Counted from the stretch's first letter, positions 23,187-36,918 are shown. The stretch: DNA of 64,000 bases from Phascolomyces articulosus (GCA_025677815.1 JAIXMP010000043.1:248001-312000); one strand, 5' to 3'. The notes: generated from the sequence alone by a model not told the origin. Program-made: numbers and translations.

Positions 23187-26100
23187 TGCCCCAGAAATTT
23201 AAAAAGAGGGTATATGTATATATATAATATATTTATTTAATGAGAGTGATTTACAATGATATAAAGGAGTCAAAGAAAAAAAAAAGTGAACCAAAGCTTG
23301 GATGGTTTTTTTATAAACAGCGAACCGCAGTTATGTCAAACTCAAAATTCTAAAAGTATTAGAGGGTCTTATTTGTTTTTATGAGGAGACTTTCTTTTCG
23401 TTTGTTTTACATATATAAAATGGAATGACTGACGAGAAAAAAAATCATAAGTCATAATTGAAAAAGATAGTGGACATTCCTTTTAATCCAAAACGAAGAA
23501 ATATATGAAGGAATGATAGTGGCGATATCGCGTGAAGATCCATTGGATGGACTTTATTATTGACTTTGATTATGAAAAAAGTTACTTATAACATGCTCAT
23601 GTTATAAATCAGTTAGGCAATGTATGTACCATTGGCCCTATTCACTTTCTGTTAGGTTAAACATGATTTTCTTTATGAAAACGAATATTTATTATATTAA
23701 ATCTAAGCGTGAAAGCACTATATTAGAGAGATTTTATTCGTCTACTATAACTCTTGTTTTAGTTGGCATAAATGCTAATCCGGTTGATTTCCTAGATTAA
23801 GCGAGATAATATTTACGGTACCATGCACACATCATATAACTGAAATCCTTTTATTTTTTTGTATTGACTTTCGATGGTGATATTGGAAGAAAATTATTTT
23901 TCATAAATTTCTAAAAGCAATATTATGAAGGACTATACATAACTTTTGATGTGCCTTTAAGGTTTATATCACCAGTTTTTTTTTAGTCCTCAAAAGAATA
24001 GCTCAAAGCAAAAAAAAATATTTTATATCTATCACAAGTCGATCGACGATGAGAAACAATAGGGAATAGTAAACAACAGTTTGATAAAAAAAGAGATAAT
24101 TTCTCCATCATAATATGATGCAAGATTAATAAAAGTAAAGATGAGTAGGACAACGAACGAGGATCAGAAAAATTTTGACAGCTGGTCAAAGCGTCCAGGG
24201 AATAAATTTTCTTCAACGAAGCAATCGTATAGGTACTTATTTTTTTTTTAGTGAATAGCAATACAGATTTATAAATATACTAATTAGATGCTAACATTTA
24301 TATGAAATTTCTATATTAGATGCATCATGTTCGGAACATTTGAATAATTTGCAAAAATTCATTAGTTGAAACATTATTTTTCTTCATAGATAATACGTAC
24401 TTTTGAATAAGAAGCGAATAATGAACTGAGAAGCAACTGCTGAGAAGCATCAGAGTCTATCATTGTAGGAGAGAAATTATTCATCAGCCCTTTTTTACGA
24501 GGTATTGTTAGTGTAGCAGTTAAGAAATATGTAAGCATGTCAAAAAAGTTGAACTGGCTGTTTAAACGCGTGCCATGATCTTCAACCATGCTCTCCTCCC
24601 ACGAACAAAAAGATAGATTGCAATGTCATATTCTCATATTAAATAGAAAAAAAATATTATTAATATGTGATGTTTACTTTGTTGATTTATTTTTGATAAA
24701 TTATTATATAAGAAATATATGTAATAACCAATAGGGAGATGATAAGAATACTGGAATGCGCTATAATAAATTGCTTATATTAATCGAGATTCAATAACTA
24801 ATCATTGATCAAGATCAAACTGTTGACAACTCTTCTTGGTAATATCATCTATATATTATAATAAGATAGTTTTTTGTTGCTGAATAAAAAAGAAGGTGAA
24901 ACAGGAGGCGCAGATTCATGATATGTTATGCAGTTAAATTTGCATGCATGATTAACACTAAGGAAACCAATAATTTATGTAAGCGCTGGGTTTTTTTATA
25001 TTTCTTTCTTCAAGCAACCTCTTTTTCTTTTCCCTCACCGTCAATCAGTAGTATTGTCGTCAATGAATGATGTATAATAAATGAAGCCTTTTCTTCTGTC
25101 ATCTATTCTAAATTAAACAAGAACATTATTATAAATACGATGGTCTACAACCCATAATGGTTTATTATTATTATTTTTATTGCATCTCATCATCACTTTC
25201 CATCCTGTTCAATGAAACGCACCTGAAAGTATATATAATTACCATCAACCTAATCCCATCATATGTTGTTTATCTTACTCTCTCAAAATAAAGTGAATCT
25301 CGTTCTATAGCTACGTTCTCAAGTTAAATGTATATGGTAATGGGGCTAGGATAATAAAGACGACGTAGTATATATAAAATAAGTTAAAATTTAGTATACA
25401 GAAGATGCTACTAATGGAGTATATGTATGTCCTTGTAGATTATGCTAAGGGTGTATTCGTGGACAACTTTTATGTTCCAATGGACATATCGCCTTCTTTA
25501 TTAGACAAGCGATGCTTTAGCCATTAACCAACTATCCATAAGATGTCCCTCCTTTGACAATCTTTGCAAAAGACACCACACGATCTGACTTTGTGATGAT
25601 GATAGACTTTTTTGAAGGTTCACGATCTGGCGCCATTACAAAAGATTTAATAAGTTTTAAGCTGTATTTTCTTCTCGCCATCCCAAAGATGAAGACTTTG
25701 TACCTCCTTCCTTCCATGACCTGTGACCCTGTAGTCCTTTTTCTCGTTAACGTGGAGATACTCCCGACAGTTATCCAAATAATAATAAAAAATTTTTGTG
25801 CTATAATGCACATTTCATAAATCCTAGGTCACCAAATAACATGGATCCCATCGAGGAATAAACTGTACATGTAGGATTATATATACTACTTTAAATCAGT
25901 AAATAAAATTAAAGCTACAATGTAGAAATATATTGAGGTTTAAGCAGGTTTTTGAAAGAAAGCCAAAAGAAAAACATCAACCTAGTTGCGCTTGATGGTA
26001 GCAAATACTTATACATTTTGAGTCTCGGAACAATGCTAGACCGATACAACGGGAGCATTCACCCATTCAAGTAACAAAGGGTAATAGGCTACCTAGCGTA

Positions 26101-26802
26101 TAAGGAAAATTGTTATGAGGTACATTATCAATTGATGGATGACTCATGGAACACGAATCAAATCAAAGATAGTAGAGATATGATAACGTGAAATTAAAGT
26201 TTGAAATTCATGGTGAAATTCTGGAGCTTGAAGCTGCTTCAATCCAAGTTTAAAAAAAAAAACTAATAGGAATGCTGACCATTTTTTGAATGGTGTTAAG
26301 AGGCAGTTATCATTTGATGTCTTTTGTTTTATTTCACTGTTGTGTTTATAGTATAACATACAACAGTACTCATGTTAAAGTATAAAAATGATAGACTTAA
26401 TAGAGATAAGAAATAGCAGGTCTTTTTTGACGCCGCGTTAATTACACAGATTCTGTTAACTTTTTGATTATACAAGGTAACCAAGATTTCCTCTCTTCCC
26501 AACAATATATAATAGGCTTACAGCACTTTTTACAGAGAAAACTTCCTTATACAATAATAATAAAATTCCATTAGCGTGACAAAAGTTCTTACCAAGTATT
26601 TTATTATAATACAATGCGGTATAAATGAATCTGTCGTTTTTCTGACATTATCTTTCCATTTTACTCTTGATATAGAAGCAATAAGAAAGCATTCAAATCA
26701 AGAAATATAAAGTTATGAAATTTCCTTGCTTTCACACAAATTTACAGCAATCTCCGATCCCGAAAAAAAAAATACCTGCACTTTATTGGGAGGGTATTTA
26801 TA
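23187..26802. other. 3.6-kb gene-poor region
   Basis: No gene can be supported. Open frames such as minus 24374-24589, minus 23983-24261 and the overlapping pair near 25532-25820 lack recognisable motifs. A tRNA-like fold is possible at 25461-25548 on the minus strand (see findings). Short TA tracts only. The 5' flank of the nucleoporin gene and the promoter of the esterase gene lie at its ends. Confidence 0.4.
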
Positions 26803-28285
26803 ATGTTAGCAACGCGTCTTTTCTATTCTTCTACACGTTGCTATTCTTCTTTCCCAATGGCATTCACCGAGATTTCACGTAACAAGGCTTTTGGTGGTCA
26901 ACTAGTTAAATACAAGCATTCTTCGGAAGAGCTTCAATGTGACATGAACTTCAATGTCTTTTTACCCAAGGAAGCTGCTAATGGACAACAAGTACCCGGT
27001 ATTTACTTTTTGTCTGGTTTGACTTGTACTGAAGACAACTTTATTCAAAAGAGTGGTGCTTTGGCTGAAGCGGCCAAGCATGGTATTGCTTTGATTGCCC
27101 CTGATACTTCTCCTCGTAAGTCAGAATATATATTTTGCACGCATAAAAACAAATACTAGAGAAAGAAAGAAAGAAATAGATTTTTTTGGAGATATTTATG
27201 CATGGGTCTGATGACTTTCGTTTTAAACCCTTTTCTTAGGTGGTGTATCTATTGAAGGTGATAGTGATTCATGGGATTTCGGCACTGGTAAGTTATAACA
27301 GTGTATTTTTGGGAAAGGAGGTATAGAGCATCTGCCTGTCAATGATGAACTCTCTACTGACATTTATCTTGGTTTAGGTGCTGGCTTTTATGTTGATGCC
27401 ACCGAACCCAAGTGGTCCAAGAACTACCGTATGTACTCTTATATTGTCAAGGAATTACCTTCCTTGATTCATAATCAATTGCCTGTTGTAAGTTACTGTA
27501 TTCTATCTCTTATCTATAATTTGTGATAGTACCTGGAACAACATGCTTACTCATCCATTCATCATTTGGCTAAATTAGGATGAATCCCGTATTTCCATCA
27601 TGGGGCACTCTATGGTAAGATATAAATTGAAGCTATTTCATGAATATTTGTGGTTTTTAACATTTGAGTTATAATGCTTAATAGGGTGGTCATGGTGCTT
27701 TAACTATCTATATCAAAAACCCCACCAAGTTTAAGGTAAAAAAAAAAAATAAGAAGAAAGGGACAAGGATTTATCGAGAATGAGATTATATAGTCATAGA
27801 AAAATAAGAACGAAGAACTTCAACGAAACCCCATTTTTTTATAGACTGTTTCTGCCTTTTCTCCTATTTCTAACCCCATCAACTGTCCATGGGGACAAAA
27901 AGCCTTCAGCAACTACTTGGGCTCAGATGAGTCTACCTGGAAACAATATGATACCCTTGAATTGATTAAGACGCACTTGAATGAAAAGATTGACGTATTA
28001 GTGGATGTGGTATGTATTTTTTCACTTTGTTGTACAATATGGTTATGGGATTGAAAAATACAGAAGATGACTCATATACCCTTTTTTTCTTTTATTCAGG
28101 GCACTGCTGATGGTTTCTTGGAGAGCCAACTCAAGGTTAGCACATTACAAGAAACTGTCAAGGCACTTGGCCGTGAATCTGAATTTAACATTCGATTCCA
28201 AGAAGGTTATGACCACAGTTACTTTTTCATTTCTACATTTATTGCCGATCATATTAACCACCATGTCAAGGCTTTAAAAGCCTAA
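26803..28285 (+). CDS. S-formylglutathione hydrolase (esterase D family)
   Basis: Seven exons (26803-27115, 27240-27287, 27378-27487, 27579-27614, 27685-27735, 27845-28009, 28100-28285) join to 302 residues. It is an alpha/beta hydrolase that splits S-formylglutathione to formate and glutathione in formaldehyde detoxification. Seen in sequence: [15 protein letters not shown] (oxyanion side), APDTSPRG, the nucleophile elbow [33 protein letters not shown] with the acid residue, and GYDHSYFFI with the catalytic His. The first ~18 residues ([17 protein letters not shown]) are Arg/Ser-rich and look mitochondrial. A second in-frame ATG (MAFTEIS, near 26857) would make the normal cytosolic form. Exon 4 is only 36 nt and ends inside the nucleophile motif. 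Confidence 0.95.
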
Positions 28286-28390
28286 AAGCAATGTTGTAAA
28301 TTTAGATTAATTTCAACATATTATTGTTTGTTGTAATATTGACCTTTTCCCCCAAAGAAAAAAAAAAGTGAAACTGTATATTTGTATATC

Positions 28391-28421
<31 letters not shown>

Positions 28422-28650
28422 CAGTATGGCTAGTCTTGATATGGATTATACATATGTTTATGGGTGAGAAATGGATAATTCTTTATTATGAGATGAAAAT
28501 GATGAAGAGGCTGTATCAATTCATATGTAAAAAAAATAGTAGGGAGAAATAAAACCAAAGATAAAGAGTAAGAATGAATAAAATGAGTTATGAGATTGTG
28601 TTATAGAGGGAGAACGTATGTAATGATCTGTTATAAATGAAATAATAATG
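28286..28650. other. Convergent 3' spacer with TTA-repeat
   Basis: It lies between the ends of the hydrolase and the TFIIIC-like gene. It contains an (ATT)n microsatellite at about 28394-28421 and otherwise AT-rich text. No gene seen. Confidence 0.5.
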
Positions 28651-29469
28651 CTATTTGTTGGTTTTATTATGTTGAGCAAGGAGGAGTGAATAATTTTCTT
28701 GCGTGTTACTGGGTGGTGTTTGACTTCGCTGATGAGATGATGATGTCGATGGTGATGAACCCGGTGTTGCTGTATCCATAGGTTGTGGTACATTTCTTTC
28801 TATACTTTCTTTTTGTAAAAGAGTTACTCGATCGCACATGACAACGTTATCTGTTTTGACAGCAAAACTCAGCTCAGAATGCTGTACTTGTTGCTGCTGC
28901 TGTTGTCGTAATGCTTGAGTACTTTCATCCTCTCCTTCCCTTTTTATCGATGTCAATAACGGTATAAGACCTATATATAATTGATATTTAATATAGTTTA
29001 CATATTAACATTACACAGCATAACCTTTATGACAAATATATATATATATATATATATATAATTTACCAGGTCCCTCGCGCTTTCGTTCATGAACTTCAAA
29101 TAGTAAATTGGTTGATATAGTTTCGTCTAGTTGTCCACGAAATGTAGTTCCGTTTAACTGAAAAAACTGTTCACCTTCTTCCGTGCCCTAATATATCCAA
29201 CAATTGCTCTCCATTAACCTGATGCTGATCTATCAATGAATATACATTTATAAATCACTATCAATATTATAAAAAGAACATACCAAATATGACATTGGTG
29301 TGTTTTCTCGTGCAAGTCGTTCCAAAACCCCAGGATCCATTTCTGGACCTAGATCAACTACTAAATGGACAGTCTAAATTCAAAATGGAATCAGTTTTTG
29401 TTATATTTTATAATGTCATTCACTATAGATATATACCTCTTCTTCATATTCATCGTCGCTATCACTCAT
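28651..29469 (-). CDS. TFIIIC triple-barrel subunit (Tfc7/GTF3C6-like)
   Basis: Four exons (29469-29437, 29373-29284, 29187-29067, 28970-28651) give 187 residues. Exon 1 codes only for the acidic MSDSDDEYEEE. A short beta-rich domain follows: TVHLVVDLGPEMD, TPMSYLGTEEGEQFFQLNGTTFRGQLDETISTNLLFE (split here across exons). The pattern (small barrel with F-LNG--F-G--DE--GT-L-FE) matches the TFIIIC tau55/GTF3C6 triple-barrel domain, which heterodimerises with Tfc1/GTF3C5 in the RNA polymerase III factor TFIIIC. The C-terminal ~90 residues are Gln/Ser/Pro-rich and low in complexity. The match is by pattern only, but I know no better family. Confidence 0.75.
29039..29060. repeat. (TA)n microsatellite in intron
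   Basis: An uninterrupted TA tract lies in intron 3 of the TFIIIC-like gene, close to its 5' splice site. It is directly visible. Confidence 0.85.
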
Positions 29470-30224
29470 TGTTAGGTATGACACAAAAGGAAGAAATACG
29501 TACTGGAAGGTTTACACGCACCACATTTTTACGCGATTAAAAAAACACCGCAAAGGGTCGCTTTCCTGAAATAAAGTTTTTTTTTTTTTTGTCTAAAATC
29601 ATGGAAAAGTATTACACATAGTATTATGATAGAAGACCTATTTACCAACCATGGAATTAATATGACAATATAGAGTATATTTGAGTATATAACGCGAGAA
29701 ATTGTTCAATGATATTGATTGTTATTCGCATATTTGTTACTACCTTCGAGAGGATGAATACATTTTTAGTTCCTGACGGTTGGATTAAAAACTTCTCCTG
29801 TAGACCAAAGATAAAGTATACCTTTGTTGTGTCACAAAGAACAAAGCACGGATTTTGAGGTTCTGATCATGCAATGTAAATATAAGAATATTTGTTTCAA
29901 CAGTAGCTGTATAACAGAAATTTCTTTTGGTATAGAGCATAGATAGCACTAATAAACTATATTTGATAAAAGCACTGTACGAATTTTGGAAATATACTCT
30001 CGTTTATTCAAAAAAAAAGTGCATCTTATTTTACTGTTAGCAATATAAGGTTACCATAAAATATATCATTTTGTGTGAATTTTTCTTGCTGCTATTCAGG
30101 TTTGTAAAAAGAAAAAAATGCAACTATCCTTTACTGGTGAAAATGATAGAATATATTTACATCGATGAGATAATAAGTGCTTAGTCTGGTTTAAAGGTGA
30201 AATGGTATAAGATCAAGCGCTTTT
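29470..30224. other. Intergenic
   Basis: It separates the TFIIIC-like gene start from the SMC6 3' end. AT-rich; a T-run at 29578-29590; no ORF worth listing. Confidence 0.5.
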
Positions 30225-33200
30225 TTACTCGGTTTCGTTTGTTTGGCGTCTATTTGGATCGTTCAGTCGGTGTACTTTTACAAATGGGCCCGGTTTCATA
30301 TTACTTGCATCTATAAACAATAATTCGGTATTAGGACATGTCAAGACACTGTGTGGTAGATAAAGAAAAGAAACCAAGTCAATTGACTCATACCCTGAGG
30401 AGTAATGAAGATATACTGTGCATCGGATTGCTCCAAAGCTGTCTCCATCTATAAAAGAAAAAGTATACATGTATAAGTATATATTTTCAAATAACCATTA
30501 TTTATATAAACAAAAAATTATTACTTACCAGCATGCGCATACTCTGTTTTCTGTTCACAGCATCCATGTATACATCAAATTCATCCAAACTATAAATAGA
30601 CAATTCTTTATCAGTTACTACCCAACAATTGACCATCCTCATTTTTTTTTCTTACCATACGAGAGGGGAGGCAATACCCTGCCACATGGCCAAAAGTAAA
30701 CTAATTTGTGAATAAGATTTTTCACCCCCGGAAAGTGATTTGGAATCCTTGTGCCGTGTTGAACCTTTTTGGAACTGATCCGCAGTGGACACCTATTATA
30801 CAAAAAAAAAGAGAGAAAATCAATAAGCTACTCCATAATCTATACAATATCTTGTGACCTTTATTATAGAATACACTTACCCGCACAACCAATTTTTCCT
30901 TGTCATGTTGAAATTTCAAGTAACCACTATCTCCACGTTTATGAAGGTAATATGTAAAGTGAGCTTTAGCAGCAAGAGTAATAAACATACGAAATTCACT
31001 CCACCTATCCATTCGCTGATCAAGTGAAGAGCCTAGAAACTGGAACGGATAAAAAAGTATTCAGTAAATTTTATGATTTTTTCTTTTTACTGGCATAAAT
31101 AAGCCTTTATCATTTATATATACCTTTCTCAATCCTTCCATCATACGTATAGCCTTTTTAGCATCATCGTAGGTCTGCAATTTATCTTTCGCATCTAATT
31201 CTGCTTCTTCTATTGAGCAACCAAGTCTAAATAGAGCAAATCGTACAAGTTAAGACAAGTGAATTCGTCCTATTCCTTCTTGGATTATTACTATAAATTA
31301 TAATTACTTACGCTTCAGTGCCCACTTTTAGACGATTTTCTTCATTATCGATATCACGTTGGATCTCAAAAGGGCTTCGATTTGTTTCAACTCGAACTGG
31401 CCATTCTTCATGAACCCGCTTCGTCCAGTCCTATAAAAAATAACAAATAATGCATAAATAAAGTTCTGTTTCACAAAATGTCACCTTTCACTAATCCTAT
31501 GGCACTTTCACTATACATACCGCAACGGTTGCTCTTAGTGTTTTTACTGTATTTTCCTTTTGCTTCAGTCGTTGTTTCTCTTTCTCATAATTATTCTTGA
31601 CACTGATTAGTATTTCCTGTCCATTTCGTTTTGCTTCTTCTGTCTTGCGTTTGCTTTCCTATAAATAACCCACCATATAAGCACATGTAATGGTCGCGCA
31701 TACAATAAGGTAGTGTTTTTTATTTACCCTGAAAACTTCTAATTGCTTGGAATATTCTGCATTCTTCTGTTCAAAATCCTGTATACGCGTCGCCAGTCCC
31801 ATGAGTTTGTCACGCATTACGTCGTCTTTTTTTTTCAGATCAAGATACTGAGCACTGAGTTTCACGATGTTCTCTTCTAGTTTCTGTTCGTACAATAATT
31901 TAGTTAAACAGGTCTACAACTTGTCTTAATAAAAACCACATGTTACCTTCTTTTCGTCAACAATTACTAGAACATCAAGAGGCTGTTCTGAAGCTTTCTT
32001 TTCCTCCGTCATTCTTATTTTGGAATTGATCTGTCTAAGTTCACCTTCAATTGACGTTTGCTTGTTCTATTATCATAGTTTGATAAGCATATATTCTGGA
32101 TTTGTGGTGCAATACAAAAAAAAAAGACTCACTTGCTGCTTCTGAATGTCTTTGTATATGTTTTTTACTTTATCATTACATGCTCGTTTTTGCTGAATTA
32201 GCTCTTGATAGTTCTGATTTAAACGTATTAGTTCTTCAGTTGCCTCACTAAATCAGTAAATAATTAATAAGTAATTGTCAAGCTAGTTACAAAAGAAACT
32301 AATATAATCCTCCTTCCCTCCACACACACAATGTACCTAATATCAGAGTCAATTTCCTGTTTAAAACGTTGAGGACCTGTATATTTGTTCAATGCCTCAA
32401 CTCGTTTTCCTCGGGCTGAACCAACTCGTTGAGCTTGTGCAGTGAAACAACTTTTTACATTAGCAGGACCCCCATTTTTCATCACTTCATCAGCCTTGGC
32501 TCGTTCCGCAATTAGTAAAATCTTCTCAATGTTCAGACCAATAATCAGCTGACGTTTCACCCACTCATCCTCAAACTAGAATAAAATAGAGTACATAAGA
32601 ATACTGTGTTATCTACAAAGACAAGCGAAATAGAATGGAACTTAACTTACTTCAAGAGCTCGGAGTACTGTCAAATACTGTTCGTCAGGTTCCCCTGAAC
32701 TGAAATCAAATAGATCGTAGCTTGCAACTAAAACCATGGTGTCCCTCCTAATAAAAATCAAACAATCCCATTTGATATTATGGTTTTTTTTTTTTTTTTT
32801 TTTTTGCCTCTCAAGTAAAACGTAGAAAAAAAAAGCACAAAACCTTACATTCTTCTACGTTCCAAAATGGACATCAACAGTCGCCTATCTTCGGTGTGTT
32901 CTACTAAAAAGGCATTTAAATACCTTCCAAGGACAATCTCCATTGTATCACGGTATTCTTGATATTTCAATTTGACATAACGACCTAATGGTCCAACAGG
33001 CTTCCGTCTCCATCTCGTCTCTTTTTCTATATCCTCCAATACCTCCGGTACATATTGACCATATGCTCGGAGTCGGTTTGATTTCAGGCTCTGTAACTCT
33101 GTGATATTATTACGCTGTTGATCAATTTTTTTCTGTGCAATATCCATCGACCTTATTGCATTTTGCTTATTGTTGATATGGCGAATTTTGTCATTCTCGA

Positions 33201-35259
33201 GACGATCGAACTCGTTTCTGGATTTATTTAACTCTTCTTCTTTTTCAATCTTTTCTTCCCCTAGTTCTTCAAGCTGTAATTCAAGCGAACTGCGTATGGA
33301 TTGAGAGTTCGCTTCGCGTGCAGTATGTTCAGCAATTTTTTTCTCGAAATTTTTGATCGTAGCTTTGTAACTTTGAACGCGTGTGTTAATGTCCCTGACA
33401 TCACTCTTTTTTATATTACATATTTAAAAATATTAGGTATTTTACAATCAATTTTAGCTTTTTTAGGATAATAAAAAAAATCTGCGTTTACCTGAATCTC
33501 GTTGCGTTTCGATTGTAATTCAGTTACCATATTTTGTACTTCATTCATTTCCTGGCTGATGGGAACATAGTTTTCTTTGTATGCATCAGATTCTTGGTTT
33601 ATTTCTTGTATTTCTTGGTCAAAGACAGCCACTTTTTTCTATGAAATATAAAGAATGAGATACACATCGTCCATCCATTTATTCTTAAGATAAATCAACA
33701 ATAGCAACAAAATAAAATATTCTCTTTACAATACCTCTGCTGCTGCTAACTTTTCCTTTGCTTCGCTTACAACAGCTTTAGCGCGTTCTAGGCTTGCTAT
33801 TTCCGCCTTCTCTTCTTTTTCTTTGGCAATTACTTGTGACCATGATAATTCATTACTGAGTTCTTCTAGTCTATCTTCAACCGTGCTAAGGGTCTTTACA
33901 GTTTCAAAGCGTTGAAAGGCTTCTTTGGCTCTTCTTTGAAGATCAGGTAAACTCTGTTCCTTTCGTTTTAAGATAGTACCCATTGTATCCAACGTCTCTC
34001 TGACGATTGCATAATCTTCAGCAAGTTCAGCTAATTGAGTACCACGCATGAATAGCTTTTAGGACAAATACTTCAAAATTAGTACACATCGATATGCCAT
34101 TGGGGAGAGGAGAGACTGTAATACAGTGTGCAAATCCAAACATAAAAGAAAACTACCTTATATTTTTCATTAGGTGAACTTGAGTTTAAAAACTCGCGTG
34201 CCATATCTTGGGTGAGGATAACGAGTTGATTATCCACTTGGATTACCATATGATCCAACAAAGCTGTTAATTCTTCTCTTTTAGTTGAAACAACCTTCCC
34301 GGATAAAGTTTTGATACGATAATTTCCTACACCATCTTTGAGAATTTTTCGTTCAACAATAATAGTATCACCAAAAACATCATGGCGATAAGCATCTGGT
34401 CCTTTATTAGTAATATGAACAGTTACTAAAGCAGCACTAAAAATTTATTTGGATTAGAAATTTTTAAATGAGTTTCCATAGAAAAGATACAAGATCCAAT
34501 TATCATGCAAAAAAAAACCTTACTTGGCACCTTCACGTATCAAAGAGCTAAGCTTTTTGCCCCGGTTTGTTGAATTAGCCTTTGCACCTAATGCCACTGT
34601 AATCGCCGTCAAAATAGCACTTTTACCACCTAAGAAATCCATCCAAAAAAAAACATATATGCGTTAAAAGAGATGATAGTAACAAAATAACCCAAAATTC
34701 CCTGCCTAAGAGCGTACATACTTCCATTATGCCCAATAACAAAATTAACCTTTGGACCCAAATCGATTCTTAGATATGGATGGCACATAAAATTTACCAT
34801 TTCAACGCGTCCAATCGTACCAGATTCATGAAAAGCCTTTGTTTATAAAATAGAAGACGTTAACGCTACATGTTCATGTTTGTTTGTCAATATGCCAATA
34901 TTTTTTGTTTCTTGCTCCTTTTTCGAAACACTATCATTTCTACGCCTTACTGTTTTTTTACTGCTAGATTGCGCTGATATAGGCAGTGATTCTTCATCAC
35001 TCAATCCATCGAGATTTATTTCAATATCTTCTATATCAGACAGTTCTTCAGGTTCTTCTATTCTTCTCGACTTTTTGACGTGCTTTATTGTTGTTGTTTG
35101 AAAAAATAATAAAAATAAAAATGTTATTTCATATAATGTATTGATTCAATTTGTTCCAAAATGTATTCAATGAAGTATGACACGTACCTTATTCTGCTGC
35201 GCCAATTCATTCTCCACGCTTTCAGTGTCACTATGTATTCTTTTTAACGACGGTGACAT
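30225..35259 (-). CDS. SMC6: SMC6, structural maintenance of chromosomes protein of the SMC5/6 complex
   Basis: 21 exons join in frame to 1104 residues, normal for SMC6. Exon starts and ends are: 35259-35188, 35082-34951, 34836-34722, 34629-34524, 34436-34157, 34055-33735, 33638-33492, 33405-32849, 32747-32651, 32575-32337, 32247-32133, 32066-31947, 31883-31728, 31658-31521, 31430-31312, 31226-31124, 31039-30881, 30792-30656, 30589-30529, 30448-30394, 30310-30225. After an acidic Ser/Glu-rich N-terminus comes the ATPase head: VEMVNFMCH, Walker A GHNGSGKSAILTAI, then IQVDNQLVILTQDMAREFLNSSSP, which is typical of SMC6 rather than SMC5. Long coiled coils flank a hinge. The C-terminal head has the signature SLSGGEKSYSQISLLLAMW and Walker B CLDEFDVYMD. 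It acts in DNA repair and rDNA stability as an ATPase partner of SMC5 with Nse subunits. The last intron is set by the QDASNMK reading. Confidence 0.96.
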
Positions 35260-36798
35260 TTATTCGAGTGTAAAAGGAATTAAAAAAAAGGGTTTAGGGC
35301 AAGTTTTTTTGTGGTGAAACGCGTGTAGTCGCCAAATTTTGAGTAACGCTTAGTAGTTCCCATGACTTTAAAATCAAATATGTTAAACGTGTTGACACGA
35401 TTGTCCATTATTACTATAGTACCAATTTCATTTAATACATTTAAATCATGGTATATATACTGCTATTTTATAACAACAAGTGTATACGACGGTTGCAAGT
35501 AATTAAAAGGATATTAAATGAAGATATAAATAGCTTTATAGGTACTATATAGCCATATTACAAAGCACCATGAATATCTATGATATTGAACATTGTGTGA
35601 TTGACAGATCAGTATAAAAAAAGTTTTTTATTATAAATAAATACAAGTACTTTTATTAATACGACTCTTTGGAACGATACAACTATGGAGATACATTAAA
35701 TAAAAATATACTGCACAATTTCAATTTCAAAATATGTTTGCTATATATGCCTTATGTTCACTATGGAGATGCATGATGGGAGAAAATTTGAAGAATCAGA
35801 TAGAGTATAAGATTAAATGATCATAAAATACTCTGGCTTATCTACCAATCCTATTCTTTTTTGTTGCTGACTACGTTATGATGACGGATGAGAATGTTGC
35901 ACAATATTATTAATATGAGAAATGAAGAAGAAGGATTGGATATAGTAATCAACAACACAAGGTATATGATGAGTTTTTCTTTTCATTTGTTTTAATCAAA
36001 ACAGTTATATAATCATAAGATTATGATAAAGTTCTAACTGTCAAACTCAATCGATATATGTAGTTGAACATTATTAATGAATATAAAAGTATATACCAAA
36101 AACTATAAATTATTACTATCCATTACCTGTATAGTAAATATATATATGATAATAGATGCCATACAGCATGAAAAACTTCTATTTTTATCAACATGCAACA
36201 CAACAATCCAATTTCAATGGCTTTTTTTTTGCCATCCATCTCAGCAGCTGCTGATTGTTGTCAAGCATTTTGTATTCCATGTCTCGTGTAACATAGCATC
36301 ACAATGGTGATAAACTATGTTTGTTGCGTGGATCATAACAACGTGGCAAATGGTATCATCATGAATTATTAGTTACTCAAAGTAATAAATTACTCAGGGA
36401 TAATATATCTTCATTATATACCATTTCCCATATGGATTATTGCTACTAATAAAAAATAATATTTGCTCTCAAGCACTACTACAAAAGACAATGACTGTTG
36501 AAATTCACGAGCTACTAATACTTTTTTTCGGGATTTGTAAGGGTGGGAAAGATCTGTCGGCTCCATCGGATTAGATGCAAACACTGTATGTTGTTGTTGG
36601 GGGGATGAAAGAAGAATAGGAGATTGATTTGATTTGACCATTACTATATTATTTATAAGATAATTATGAACGATAGATGGGTCTTAGATGCCATAAATAA
36701 ACAAACAAACAAAAAAAGAATGAGGGAAAATCACAAATAATGGGGCACTGGGACTAATAAAAAAACGCGGTTGCTTATAATTACTTGGGGAGGTTTAT
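35260..36798. other. 1.5-kb intergenic region
   Basis: Upstream of both SMC6 (minus) and the BioF-like gene (plus), so it must contain two promoters. A minus-strand frame at 36414-36641 (75 codons, Ser/Pro/Gln-rich start then hydrophobic) could be a small exon, but it lacks a recognisable partner. Otherwise nothing. Confidence 0.4.
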
Positions 36799-36918
36799 TT
36801 GATAATCAGAATCGTGTTCCCGATAAAAGGCTTAAAAATCTTCCTTTTTATCCTGTTTCTGCTTTTTCTTAGTTCCTCCCTTTCTTTCTCTTCTTTACTT
36901 TCTGTTTTTTTTCGCAAC

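Noticed and set aside
25532..25820. Overlapping ~90-codon ORFs on both strands
   Set aside because: No recognisable motif, no splice partners and poor composition; chance ORFs are expected at this length.
36799..36918. Upstream extension of the BioF-like protein with a hydrophobic stretch
   Set aside because: It arises from a CT-rich leader, similar to leaders of other genes here; family similarity begins at the ATG at 36919.
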